Source of the DNA: Chromobacterium amazonense
GTDB lineage: Bacteria > Pseudomonadota > Gammaproteobacteria > Burkholderiales > Chromobacteriaceae
DNA length: 64,000 nt
NCBI RefSeq assembly: GCF_001855565.1
Contig: NZ_MKCR01000026.1
Span: forward strand, 1 to 64,000
Direction of reading: 5' to 3'
Part shown: piece after piece, positions 53,511-61,913 of the stretch
Numbering within the stretch: position 1 is the first letter of the stretch
Layout: each line of letters opens with the position of its first letter
The notes under the pieces: model-generated
What the model saw: the letters and a program-made list of their open reading frames with translations, nothing else
What the model was told of the DNA's origin: nothing
Database searches by the model: none
Made by a program: the position numbers and the translations under genes

Positions 53511-55958
53511 ATGAACGAGATACTGAAGGACTTCCGCGTCGGCTGGCGTTGGCTGCTCAAGGAGCCGGGTTGGTCCGCGCTGGTGATCGGCGGTTTGGCC
53601 ATCGGCTTTGCCTGCTGCGCGCTGCTGCTGGCTTATGTCGCGTACTCGGCGCAGTTTGACCGGCACATCGAGGGGCGCGAGCGCGTTTACATGCTGAAGG
53701 CTAGGCCGAATATGGATGGCGTGCGCAATGACTGGCAGCAGGAAGTCCCGGTGATCGCCGGACAGGTGTTGCGCGATAGCGGCGTGGCGGAGCGCGTCAG
53801 CATGGCGATGGGCAACTTCGCGCCGGTGCGGGTGGGCAGCGCGGTCAGCAATCGCTGGGTGACGCTGGTCGATCCGGATTTCGCCGAATTGTTCGAGCTG
53901 AAAACACTGGCGGGAGACCTGCGTCAAGCCTTGACTCGGCCTGATAGCGCCGCTTTGACCGAAGAAGAAGCGATACGGATGTTCGGCACCGCCGAGGCGC
54001 TGGGCAAGACGTTTTCCGTGGCGGGCAAGCCGCAGACCGTGGCCGCGATTGTCGCCACCCCGCCGGCCACCGCCACCCAGCGCTACGCCATTCTCGGCGG
54101 GAGGATGAGCAGGATGGCCAGCGATGGCATGTATTCCAACTTCTACAGCCATTGGTTCAGCTGGGGCGCGTCCTTGTACTTCCGCCTCAAGCCTGGGCAT
54201 GGGGTGGCCGAGGTGGGGCCTCTGCTGGCGCAAGCCTTGAAGCAGTCCCCAAGCTATCGCGATCCCGGCTTGCAAGCGATTGAGGCCAAGCTGTCGGGGC
54301 GCAATCTGATCGACTTCTCAGCGGTGAAGCTGGCGGATGTCTATCTGGACCCGGAACTCGATCAGAGCGCCGACCCGGCGCGCCACGGCAACCGCTCCAT
54401 GTTGCTGGGCTGCGCCGCCATCGGCCTGCTGATCCTGCTGCTGGCCGCCATCAATTACATCAATCTGGCGACCGTCCGCACTATCCGTCGCCAGCGCGAG
54501 ATCGGCGTGCGCAAGGTATTGGGCGCCGGGGTGGGGCGGGTGGCTGGGCAGTTCATCGCCGAATCGGTGCTGATCGCGCTGGTGGCGGCCCTGATCGGCC
54601 TGCTGCTGGCCTGGTTGCTGTTGCCGGTATTCGGCCAGCTGCTGCAACGCGACTTATCCGGAATCTTGGGCTGGCAGGGTATGGTTCTGGCCTTGCTGTG
54701 CGCGGCCGCGGTGGGTGTGCTCAGCGGCCTCTATCCGGCCTGGATTGCCGCCCGCGTGCGCGCGACCCAGGCTTTGTCGGGCCGCGATCAGCAGGAAACC
54801 CGCCAAGGTGTTTGGCTGCGGCGGGGGCTGACGGTGGCGCAGTTCGGCATCGCCATGGGCCTGGCGGGCGTGACGTTGGCCGTAGCTTGGCAAACCTGGC
54901 ATGGCGCGCGTCTGCCGGCCGGGTTTGAGCGAGACGGGCTGTTGTTTGCGGCGGCGGGGGATGCCAATGCCAAGGACCTGGCGCAGCGCAGGGCGCTGCG
55001 CGCCGAGCTGTCGCGCCAGCCTGGCGTGGCGGCGCTGAGCTATGTCGATGGACCACCGGCTGGAGGCAGCAATAATTCGAATAATTTCCGCCTGGCCGGA
55101 CGAGCCTACCAAAACATGCGCTACCGCATGGTCGATTGCGGCTTTTTGCAGACTTATCGTCTGCCGCTGTTGGCCGGGAGAGGCGCTGCGGCATGCGACG
55201 CCAATGGCGCAGTGCTGCCCGGCGCCGGGCTGGTATTGTCGGAATCCGCCGCGCGCCGCCTGGGCTTCGCCACGCCGCAGCAGGCCATCGGCCGCATGGT
55301 CGAGTCCGAAACTTTTGCCGATGGCAAGAAGCCGGTCAGCGCCGTAGTGGCGGACATCGCCGAGCAAACTTCGCGGGAACGGGAGATACCGATGGTGTAT
55401 TTCCCGGTTGGCCCGCAAAATCGCTATGCCAGCACGCTGGCGATACGCTACCGCGGCAGCGAGTCCGCCATGCGGCAGACTTTGGCCAAGCTATGGCCGC
55501 GCTACTTCCCGGATTATCCCTTGCTGCCGGTCAGTGCCGGCCAGCAACTGGACAAGCGTTACGGCCAGGATATCCGCACGGCGCAGTTGCTGGCGATAGC
55601 CTCTGCCGTGGCCATGCTGATCGCCGCCTTCGGCATTTATGTGTTGTCTGCATATTCGGTGCAACGCATGGCGCGGGAGGTGGCGCTGCGAAAACTTTAC
55701 GGCGCCGGCGGCCTGGCGATTGCCGGGCTGGTCAGCCGCGAGTTCCCGCTGGTGTTGGCGGTCAGCGCGGCGCTGTCGCTGCCGCCGGCCTGGCTGTTCA
55801 TTCGCCACTATCTGGCTGGTTTTGTCGCCAGGGCGCCGATTGGCGGCTGGACGCTGTTATTGTCCTTGCTGCTGTGCCTAGCGGTGGCGGCGCTGGCGGT
55901 GTGCCGCCATCTGCTGGGCGCCATGCGGCTGCGGCCGACGCTGGCATTGCGCAGTTAG
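53511..55958 (+). CDS. FtsX/MacB-type ABC permease
   Basis: 815 residues. Two FtsX-like membrane domains: the first starts near residue 17 (WSALVIGGLAIGFACCALLL) and has helices near 300-420 with the RRQREIGVRKVLGAG motif, the second ends with VALRKLYGAGGLAIAG and helices at the C-terminus. Large periplasmic domains lie between. MacB-like permeases do not transport through the membrane themselves but push substrates into the outer channel. GAGGAAA precedes the ATG; the longer frame from 53484 overlaps the ATPase. Substrate unknown: a peptide, antibiotic or lipid are all possible. Confidence 0.92.
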   Translation: MNEILKDFRVGWRWLLKEPGWSALVIGGLAIGFACCALLLAYVAYSAQFDRHIEGRERVYMLKARPNMDGVRNDWQQEVPVIAGQVLRDSGVAERVSMAMGNFAPVRVGSAVSNRWVTLVDPDFAELFELKTLAGDLRQALTRPDSAALTEEEAIRMFGTAEALGKTFSVAGKPQTVAAIVATPPATATQRYAILGGRMSRMASDGMYSNFYSHWFSWGASLYFRLKPGHGVAEVGPLLAQALKQSPSYRDPGLQAIEAKLSGRNLIDFSAVKLADVYLDPELDQSADPARHGNRSMLLGCAAIGLLILLLAAINYINLATVRTIRRQREIGVRKVLGAGVGRVAGQFIAESVLIALVAALIGLLLAWLLLPVFGQLLQRDLSGILGWQGMVLALLCAAAVGVLSGLYPAWIAARVRATQALSGRDQQETRQGVWLRRGLTVAQFGIAMGLAGVTLAVAWQTWHGARLPAGFERDGLLFAAAGDANAKDLAQRRALRAELSRQPGVAALSYVDGPPAGGSNNSNNFRLAGRAYQNMRYRMVDCGFLQTYRLPLLAGRGAAACDANGAVLPGAGLVLSESAARRLGFATPQQAIGRMVESETFADGKKPVSAVVADIAEQTSREREIPMVYFPVGPQNRYASTLAIRYRGSESAMRQTLAKLWPRYFPDYPLLPVSAGQQLDKRYGQDIRTAQLLAIASAVAMLIAAFGIYVLSAYSVQRMAREVALRKLYGAGGLAIAGLVSREFPLVLAVSAALSLPPAWLFIRHYLAGFVARAPIGGWTLLLSLLLCLAVAALAVCRHLLGAMRLRPTLALRS

Positions 55959-56002
55959 GCGGAGGGGCGGCGCGAGCCGCCTGCGTTCCGGCGTGGAAAT
56001 GC

Positions 56003-56038
56003 GAAAAAGCCCAGCATTTTGCAATGCTGGGCTTTTTC
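56003..56038. terminator. Terminator of the minus-strand tRNA cluster
   Basis: Sixteen-bp stem GAAAAAGCCCAGCATT/AATGCTGGGCTTTTTC with a 4-nt loop. It ends the tRNA cluster transcript and may also stop the exporter operon. Confidence 0.9.
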
Positions 56039-56045
56039 TGAATCC

Positions 56046-56120
56046 TGGCGTCCCCACGGGGAATCGAACCCCGGCTACCGCCGTGAAAGGGCGGTGTTCT
56101 AACCGCTAAACTATAGGGAC
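56046..56120 (-). tRNA. tRNA-Glu(UUC), copy 2
   Basis: Identical to the 45557 copy, on the minus strand, 75 nt with CCA. It is the last gene of the cluster Arg-Glu-Arg-Glu. Confidence 0.95.
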
Positions 56121-56123
56121 AGC

Positions 56124-56200
56124 TGGCGCACCCGGAGCGATTCGAACGCCCGACCCTCTGGTTCGTAGCCAGATACTCTATCCAACTGAGCTACGGGTGC
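56124..56200 (-). tRNA. tRNA-Arg(ACG), copy 2
   Basis: Identical to the 45477 copy, minus strand, 77 nt with CCA, 3 nt upstream of tRNA-Glu copy 2. Confidence 0.95.
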
Positions 56201-56206
56201 GTATTG

Positions 56207-56281
56207 TGGCGTCCCCACGGGGAATCGAACCCCGGCTACCGCCGTGAAAGGGCGGTGTTCTAACCGCTAAACTATAGGGAC
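56207..56281 (-). tRNA. tRNA-Glu(UUC), copy 3
   Basis: Same sequence as copy 2, 6 nt upstream of tRNA-Arg copy 2 on the minus strand. Confidence 0.95.
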
Positions 56282-56286
56282 ATGCC

Positions 56287-56363
56287 TGGCGCACCCGGAG
56301 CGATTCGAACGCCCGACCCTCTGGTTCGTAGCCAGATACTCTATCCAACTGAGCTACGGGTGC
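56287..56363 (-). tRNA. tRNA-Arg(ACG), copy 3
   Basis: First gene of the minus-strand cluster, 77 nt with CCA. The promoter should lie in 56364-56450, which is AT-richer; I could not fix the hexamers. Confidence 0.95.
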
Positions 56364-56512
56364 GCTGTGTCGCGAGACGTTGTGTCTTGCGAGAGACCGG
56401 ATAATACAGAGGTGAAATATGGGTGTCAACACAACGTAGGATTTTTTTTATAAAGCCGGTAAACTGGCCGCCTGTTCCTGTCGCGGCAGGCCAACATTTT
56501 GAACTAAACGTC

Positions 56513-57949
56513 ATGATTCATGGCTGCGCCAAGGAAAGCGAAGCGAGATTGAATACCCTGTTTGAACAGCCTTGCGCCATTGTCGATCTGGAAACCACCG
56601 GCGGCGACATCGCCCGCGACCGCATCACCGAAGTCGGCCTGGTGCTGGTGGACGGAGAGCGCGTCGAGCGCCTGTCCTGGCTGGTCAATCCCGGCCAACC
56701 GATTCCGCCCTTCATCGAAAACATGACCGGCATCAGCAATCAAATGGTTGCCGCCGCGCCGCCGTTTGCCGAACTGGCCGACGAATTGCTGGCCCGCCTG
56801 CAAGGGCGGCTGCTGCTGGCGCACAATGCCCGCTTCGATTACGGCTTCCTGCGCAACGAATTCCGCCGCCTGGGCCGCCGTTTTCAGGCGCGCGCGCTGT
56901 GCACGGTCAAGCTGTCGCGCCGGCTGTATCCGCAGCATTTCAAACATAGCCTGGATAGCCTGATCGCCCGCCACGGCATAGACATGCCGGAGCGCCATCG
57001 CGCTCTGGCCGACGCCGAGGCGGTATACCGTTTCATCGGCATCGCCAGCCAGGAGCTGGGCGCGGATAAAGTGGCGCATGAGGCGGCGCAATTGTTGTCG
57101 CAGCCGGCCGAAGTTTCCAGCCTGCCGGCGGAACTGCAGCGGCAGATCGAGGACATGCCGGATTCGGCCGGGGTGTACGCCTTGTTCGGCGAGGATGGCC
57201 GGGCCTTGTATGTGGGCCGCGCGCCCAATCTGTACCGCAAGACGCTGGGGCATTTCGCCGAGCGCAAGCCCAGCCGCCACGAAGTGCGTATAGACGAGCC
57301 GGTGGCCCGGGTGGAATGGCGCGAATGCTTGAGCGAGTTTGGCGCGCAGTTGCTGGAGCTGCAGTGGCTGGGGCGTCTGCAGCCGGCGCACAATCCGCGG
57401 GCGAGGATGATGGGCGAGGTGTGCACCTTGCAGCTGCAGACCGCCAGCGATGGTTTTATCCGTCCGCTTACGGTTTCTGCGCGCGACATCGATTTCAGCC
57501 GTACGGCGGATTTGTACGGCCTGTTCCGCAATGCGCGCGAGGGCCGCAAGGCGCTGGCGCAGATCGCCTTGGCGCAGGGCTTGTGCCAGTCCGTGTTGGG
57601 CGTGGAGCAGGTGACCAGCCGCAAAGGCGTGCCTTGCGCGGCCTACCAGATCGGCCGCTGCCGCGGCGGCTGCGTGGGCGAGGAGGCGGCGGACAGCCAC
57701 AATGCCCGGCTGTTGGCCGCGCTGCAGCGGCTGAAGGTCAGGCCGTGGCCGTTCGAGGGCGCCATCGCGGTGCAAGAGCGTGACATCGTCTGCGGCGACG
57801 TGGTGGAACATTTATTCGACCGCTGGTGCTATCTGGGCAGCCGCCGCAATGGCGGCGCGCTGGAAGGCGAGCCGGCTTTCGATCTCGATTACTACAAGTT
57901 GCTGGAGAGCGAGCTGCGCAAGCCGGATCGGGAGTTGCGGATGCTGTAA
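56513..57949 (+). CDS. DEDDh exonuclease fused to GIY-YIG nuclease domain
   Basis: 478 residues. The N-terminal half is a DNA polymerase III epsilon-like exonuclease: IVDLETTGGD (DxE), HNARFDYGFLRNEF and HRALADAEAV. The second half is UvrC/Cho-like with the GIY-YIG motif as GVYALFGEDGRALYVGRA near residue 225, then C-x6-C-x3-C (CAAYQIGRCRGGC) typical of UvrC. The frame is open to 56423, but only ATG 56513 avoids the tRNA promoter region. Such fusions are known in several bacteria and are thought to act in DNA repair, making a UvrC-like incision plus trimming; the exact role is unproven. Confidence 0.88.
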   Translation: MIHGCAKESEARLNTLFEQPCAIVDLETTGGDIARDRITEVGLVLVDGERVERLSWLVNPGQPIPPFIENMTGISNQMVAAAPPFAELADELLARLQGRLLLAHNARFDYGFLRNEFRRLGRRFQARALCTVKLSRRLYPQHFKHSLDSLIARHGIDMPERHRALADAEAVYRFIGIASQELGADKVAHEAAQLLSQPAEVSSLPAELQRQIEDMPDSAGVYALFGEDGRALYVGRAPNLYRKTLGHFAERKPSRHEVRIDEPVARVEWRECLSEFGAQLLELQWLGRLQPAHNPRARMMGEVCTLQLQTASDGFIRPLTVSARDIDFSRTADLYGLFRNAREGRKALAQIALAQGLCQSVLGVEQVTSRKGVPCAAYQIGRCRGGCVGEEAADSHNARLLAALQRLKVRPWPFEGAIAVQERDIVCGDVVEHLFDRWCYLGSRRNGGALEGEPAFDLDYYKLLESELRKPDRELRML

Positions 57950-57955
57950 AGGAAA

Positions 57956-57981
57956 AAAGGCAAGCTGCGCAGCTTGCCTTT
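57956..57981. terminator. Bidirectional terminator between the exonuclease and motA
   Basis: Perfect 26-nt palindrome with 13-bp arms (AAAGGCAAGCTGC/GCAGCTTGCCTTT) between convergent genes. Confidence 0.85.
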
Positions 57982-57995
57982 CTCATGCCCGATGT

Positions 57996-58745
57996 TTACT
58001 CATGCATCGCCAAATAGCCGCGCAGCCGGCTTTCTATGATGCGCGGGTTTTCGCCGTTGGCGATGGCGACCACGCCTTCCACCACCAGCTCCTTCATGGC
58101 GATCTCGGCGGCCACCAAGTGTTTGAGCTTGTTGCCCATGGGCAGGAAAAACAGGTTGGCCGAGCCGACGCCGTATACGGTGGCGACGAAGGCGACGGCT
58201 ATGCCGCCGCCGAGCTTGGACGGGTCCGACAGGTTTTCCATCACGTGGATCAGGCCCAGCACGGCGCCCAGAATGCCCATCGTCGGCGCATAGCCGCCGG
58301 CCGATTCCCAGATGCGCGCGGCCTGCTTGCGTGCATGCTCGAACATGCTGATTTCCACTTCCATCACCGCGCGCAGGGTTTCCGGCTCGGTGCCGTCCAC
58401 CAGCATCTGCAGCGCCTTCTTGGTGAAGGGGTCGCGCTGCTGGGCGATGATGCCTTCCAGCGACAGCAGGCCGCCCTTGCGCGAGCCCTGGCTCCAGCTG
58501 ACCACTTCGCGGATCATTCGCTCATGATCGAAGTTGGGCGGGCGGAATACCCAGCGCAGCATGCGCAGGCCGGCCATGAATTGCTTGGGCGTGCTTTGCA
58601 GCATCACCGCGCTGGTGGTGCCGCCGATGACGATCATGAAGGCGGTCAACTGCATCAGCGAGCCGACGCTGCCTCCTTCGATGGCTTGCCCCGCAATAAT
58701 GGCCGTCAAGCCCATCACCACCGCGATTAAACTGATCTTGTCCAC
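57996..58745 (-). CDS. motA: Flagellar stator MotA/MotC-type protein
   Basis: 249 residues. MotA-family proteins form the proton channel of the flagellar stator with MotB. Four membrane segments are apparent (residues 3-22, 30-50, about 150-175 and 180-205). The cytoplasmic torque loop has RMIREVVSWSQGSRKGGLLSLE. The conserved GYAPTMGILGAVLGLIHVM is present. It looks like the MotC/PomA subtype. No motB/motD gene follows: the next gene is convergent and separated by a terminator. It lies 57 bp after fliA. Confidence 0.92.
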   Translation of the reverse strand: MDKISLIAVVMGLTAIIAGQAIEGGSVGSLMQLTAFMIVIGGTTSAVMLQSTPKQFMAGLRMLRWVFRPPNFDHERMIREVVSWSQGSRKGGLLSLEGIIAQQRDPFTKKALQMLVDGTEPETLRAVMEVEISMFEHARKQAARIWESAGGYAPTMGILGAVLGLIHVMENLSDPSKLGGGIAVAFVATVYGVGSANLFFLPMGNKLKHLVAAEIAMKELVVEGVVAIANGENPRIIESRLRGYLAMHE

Positions 58746-58802
58746 ATGTTTTCCGTTATTGATCTGGTCTGAAATCCGGCGCCTTAATCACCGAACTCTC
58801 CC

Positions 58803-59546
58803 TTACAGCCAGTCTTTCAGTTTGGCGCGCAGCCGGGCGATGGCCTGGCTGTGCAATTGGCAGACGCGGGACTCGGTGACGCCGAGCACCGCGCCGATTT
58901 CCTTCAGGTTCAGTTCCTGCTCGTAATACAGCGCCATCACCAGTTGGTCGCGTTCCGGCAGCAGCTTGATGGCGGAGATCAGCTGTCGGCGGAAGCTGTC
59001 GTCCGATAGCGCGGCCAGCGGGTCCGGCGAGTCATCATCGGCGACATTGGCTACAGGATTGTGGCCGTGTTCGTCGTCGTCGTTGCCGAAGTCTTCGAAA
59101 TGCAGCAGCGTGGTGCCTTTGCATTCGCCCAGCATCTCCTGGTATTGCTCCAGCTCCATGCCCAGTTCGGCGGCGATTTCCGATTCCAGCGGCGCGCGCC
59201 CCTGCTGTTGTTCCAGCTTGCTAATGGCTTCCTCGATCTGCCGCGAGTTGCGCCGCGCCTGGCGCGGCAGCCAGTCTTCGCGGCGCAGCTCATCCAGCAT
59301 GGCCCCGCGGATGCGTTGGCTGGCGAAGGTTTCAAACATTACGCCCTGGGCCGGGTCGAACTGGCGCGAGGCCTCGATCAGGCCGATCATGCCCACTTGG
59401 ATCAGGTCGCCCAGCTCAACCGAGGCGGGCAGGCGGGCGATCATGATGCTGGCCAGCTTGCGCACCAAGGGCGTGTAAGCCTCCACGTCGATCTCGACGC
59501 TGGGGGCGGCTGCGACGTAGCCCGATCGGCGGAAGGACGGGTTCAT
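58803..59546 (-). CDS. fliA: Flagellar sigma factor sigma28 (FliA)
   Basis: 247 residues. Region 2 reads ELGDLIQVGMIGLIEASRQFDP and ASQRIRGAMLDELR, region 4 LKEIGAVLGVTESRVCQLHSQAIARLR, as in FliA. It directs late flagellar and chemotaxis genes and is held by FlgM (encoded at 21222). The ATG at 59546 gives MNPSFRRSGY and overlaps the flhG stop (ATGA); the frame to 59645 lies inside flhG. Confidence 0.96.
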   Translation of the reverse strand: MNPSFRRSGYVAAAPSVEIDVEAYTPLVRKLASIMIARLPASVELGDLIQVGMIGLIEASRQFDPAQGVMFETFASQRIRGAMLDELRREDWLPRQARRNSRQIEEAISKLEQQQGRAPLESEIAAELGMELEQYQEMLGECKGTTLLHFEDFGNDDDEHGHNPVANVADDDSPDPLAALSDDSFRRQLISAIKLLPERDQLVMALYYEQELNLKEIGAVLGVTESRVCQLHSQAIARLRAKLKDWL

Positions 59547-60412
59547 AATAGTTTGGCTCCATCCGCCTCGGCCCAATCGCGCGAGGCGGCAATCAGCAAA
59601 TCCATGTATCCGGTGCTGTCGCGCACGGTTTCCGGCGCGTCCCATTGCAGCAGGACCGCGGCCAGCTGCGAGAACGCGGCTGCCGCCTCGCTGTCCGGAA
59701 ACGCCTCCATCAGCGGCCGGTGCAGCGTCTGGCTGCGCCGCACCGCATTGTCGTGCGGCACGAAGCCCACCCAGCGCAGCGAGACGGTCAGAAACTCGCT
59801 GGCTACCGCCGACAGCCGGGTGAACAGCTCGCGCGCCTCGTCCAGATGGCGCGCGCGGTTGATCAGCACATTGAAGCGCTGGCGGCCATAAATGCTCGCC
59901 AGTCGCTTGATATTAGCGTAGGCGGTGGTCAGCGAATCGGCATCCGGTGTTAATACCAAAATCAGATTGTCGGCCACGCTGGCCGGGATCGCGTCCTGGC
60001 TTGGGTTCGGCGCATCCACCAGCAGCGCCGACGCGTCGCGCTCCAGCGCGCCGAACTCGCTGCCCAGCCTCAGCCACAATTGGGCGGAAAACAGCGCGCG
60101 CTGTTCCGGCCGCGCGTACAGATTGATCAGCTGCACGCCCTGGCGCGACAGAACCATCATTTCGTCCAGCCCGCCCACGCTGGTCACCTGGCTTTCCAGG
60201 GTGGCGGTGGCGGGCACGCCCAGCCGGCGCGTCTGCACCTGGCCCAGGCAGCAGTCTACCACCAGCGGCCGCAGCCCGGCGTAGGCGAGCCCCAGCGACA
60301 GCTCGGTCACCACCGTGGTGGTGCCGGCATGCGGCGAGCCGATGAAGGCGAAGCTGGGGGCGCGCTTCTGTTGCGCGGCGAGCAAGCGGAGACTGGCGGC
60401 CTGGTCCTGCAT
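59543..60412 (-). CDS. flhG: FlhG/FleN-like flagellar number regulator, degenerate ATPase
   Basis: 289 residues. It sits in the standard flhF-flhG-fliA position and has the MinD-like fold, but the Walker A segment reads GSPHAGTTT (residues 25-33) where active members have GKGGVGKT: both lysines are lost. The Walker A' position reads VVDCCLGQ instead of DADLG, and the switch II reads LLVDAPNPS. ATP hydrolysis is therefore doubtful. In other species FlhG/FleN with FlhF sets flagellar number. It lies 3 nt after flhF. Confidence 0.85.
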   Translation of the reverse strand: MQDQAASLRLLAAQQKRAPSFAFIGSPHAGTTTVVTELSLGLAYAGLRPLVVDCCLGQVQTRRLGVPATATLESQVTSVGGLDEMMVLSRQGVQLINLYARPEQRALFSAQLWLRLGSEFGALERDASALLVDAPNPSQDAIPASVADNLILVLTPDADSLTTAYANIKRLASIYGRQRFNVLINRARHLDEARELFTRLSAVASEFLTVSLRWVGFVPHDNAVRRSQTLHRPLMEAFPDSEAAAAFSQLAAVLLQWDAPETVRDSTGYMDLLIAASRDWAEADGAKLL

Positions 60413-60415
60413 CTC

Positions 60416-61900
60416 TTACAACCAACCTGATTGGGCGGCGTTCATGATGGGCAGTTCGTCCCCCTGCAGCGAGAACGGCGAGCCGATCTGTTGCGCCCGC
60501 ATCGCGCGGTCCACCAGGAAGGCGGCATTGGCGGAGTGCAAGTCCTCCGGCACGCGCTGGCCGTTGGTGATGTAAAACAGCTTCAGGCGATTGCGGATGA
60601 TCACGTCCAGGCTGGGGCCCTGCGCCACCGCTTCGTCTATCTTGGACAGGATGCAGCCGGTCAGGCCCTCGCCGCGGTAACGCCGCACCACGTCTTCCAG
60701 CGTGTGGCCATCGGTGTTGGCGGCCAGAAGCAGCAGCCGTTCGATGGGCCGGCCGGCGGTGCGCAGCATGTCGATCTGCGCCAGCACCCGGGCGTCGCGC
60801 TGCCCCATGCCCACGGTGTCGATGAAGACGATGTGGCGATTGGACAGGTCGGCCAGCGTCAGCTGCAGATCGCCCTCGTTCTGGATGGAAAACACCGGCA
60901 CGCCCAGAATCTTGCCGTAGATGCGCAGCTGGTCCTGCGCGCCGATCCGGTAGCTGTCGGTGGTGATCAGCGCGACGTGCTGGGCGCCGAAGCGCATGGT
61001 CGCCCGCGCCGCCAGCTTGGCCACCGTGGTGGTCTTGCCGACGCCTGTCGGGCCGACCAGCGCGAAGATGCCGCCGCGGTCCATCACTTCGCGGTCGGCG
61101 TCGGCGCACTTCAGGTTATGCACCAGGGCGGAGCGCGCCCATTTCACCGCCACTTCGCCCTGATACTGCGCCGGCATCTTTTCGATCAGCTGTCGGATCA
61201 ACTGGGCGGAGAAGCCCATCGCCAGCAGGTGCTTGAACAATTCGATGCGGTTGGGCGCCTTGCCTTCCATATCGGACCAGGCGAAGCTGGCCAGCTGGCT
61301 TTGCAGCAGGCTGCGGAGCAGCTTGATCTCGTCGCCGATCAGTTTCAGTTCCTGCGCCATCTGCTCCGGCTCCTCGCCATTGGCATGCGTTGGCGGCGCG
61401 ATGTCCAGCCGCGGCGGCGGGGAGGCGGGCGCGGCGCGGGGCGCTTGGACCGCGGCCGGCGCCGGTTGCGCGGGCATGGCTGGGGCTTGATATGGCGGCG
61501 CCATGACGGGGGCTGGCTGCTGCGGCGCATAAACCGGCTCCAGCCGCGGCTGGACGGCGTCTACGCGCGGCGGGGCCGGGCTTTCCAGCGGCTCCACCGG
61601 CATGGCGTAAGTGCGGGCGATGGCCCGGTTCATGGCGTTGCCGTTGACGGCGGGGGGAATGGGGGCCGGTTGTTGCGGCCGATTGACCGCCGGCGGGGCG
61701 TTGCGCGGCGGATGCTTGCTGCTGGACGTGGATAGGGTGCTGGCCAGATTGGCGACGTCGGAATCGGCCACCGCCATGATTTCCACGCCGCCGCCCATGG
61801 TGGGGCGATTGGACAAAATGAGGGCGTCCGCCCCCAGTTCTTCGCGAACTTGCCTGAGTGCGTCTCGAGTGGTCTTCCCGAAGAACTTTTTCACCACCAT
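60416..61900 (-). CDS. flhF: Flagellar SRP-type GTPase FlhF
   Basis: 494 residues. FlhF is a GTPase of the signal recognition particle family that places flagella. The N-terminus MVVKKFFGKTTRDALRQVREELGADALILS is typical of FlhF. A long Pro/Ala-rich linker spans about residues 60-170. The NG domain has VGPTGVGKTTTVAKLA (G1), TTDSYRIGAQDQLRIY and IDTVGMGQRD (G3), and SKIDEA (G4, TKxD variant). It follows flhA by 13 nt. Confidence 0.95.
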   Translation of the reverse strand: MVVKKFFGKTTRDALRQVREELGADALILSNRPTMGGGVEIMAVADSDVANLASTLSTSSSKHPPRNAPPAVNRPQQPAPIPPAVNGNAMNRAIARTYAMPVEPLESPAPPRVDAVQPRLEPVYAPQQPAPVMAPPYQAPAMPAQPAPAAVQAPRAAPASPPPRLDIAPPTHANGEEPEQMAQELKLIGDEIKLLRSLLQSQLASFAWSDMEGKAPNRIELFKHLLAMGFSAQLIRQLIEKMPAQYQGEVAVKWARSALVHNLKCADADREVMDRGGIFALVGPTGVGKTTTVAKLAARATMRFGAQHVALITTDSYRIGAQDQLRIYGKILGVPVFSIQNEGDLQLTLADLSNRHIVFIDTVGMGQRDARVLAQIDMLRTAGRPIERLLLLAANTDGHTLEDVVRRYRGEGLTGCILSKIDEAVAQGPSLDVIIRNRLKLFYITNGQRVPEDLHSANAAFLVDRAMRAQQIGSPFSLQGDELPIMNAAQSGWL

Positions 61901-61913
61901 TGTCGATTAGCCC

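Larger units (their letters stand above)
56039..56202 (-). repeat. Right arm of 164-bp perfect inverted repeat (tRNA-Arg-Glu)
   Basis: Reverse complement of 45475-45638, including both tRNA genes and their spacer. A second, adjacent Arg-Glu pair lies at 56207-56363. Confidence 0.9.
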
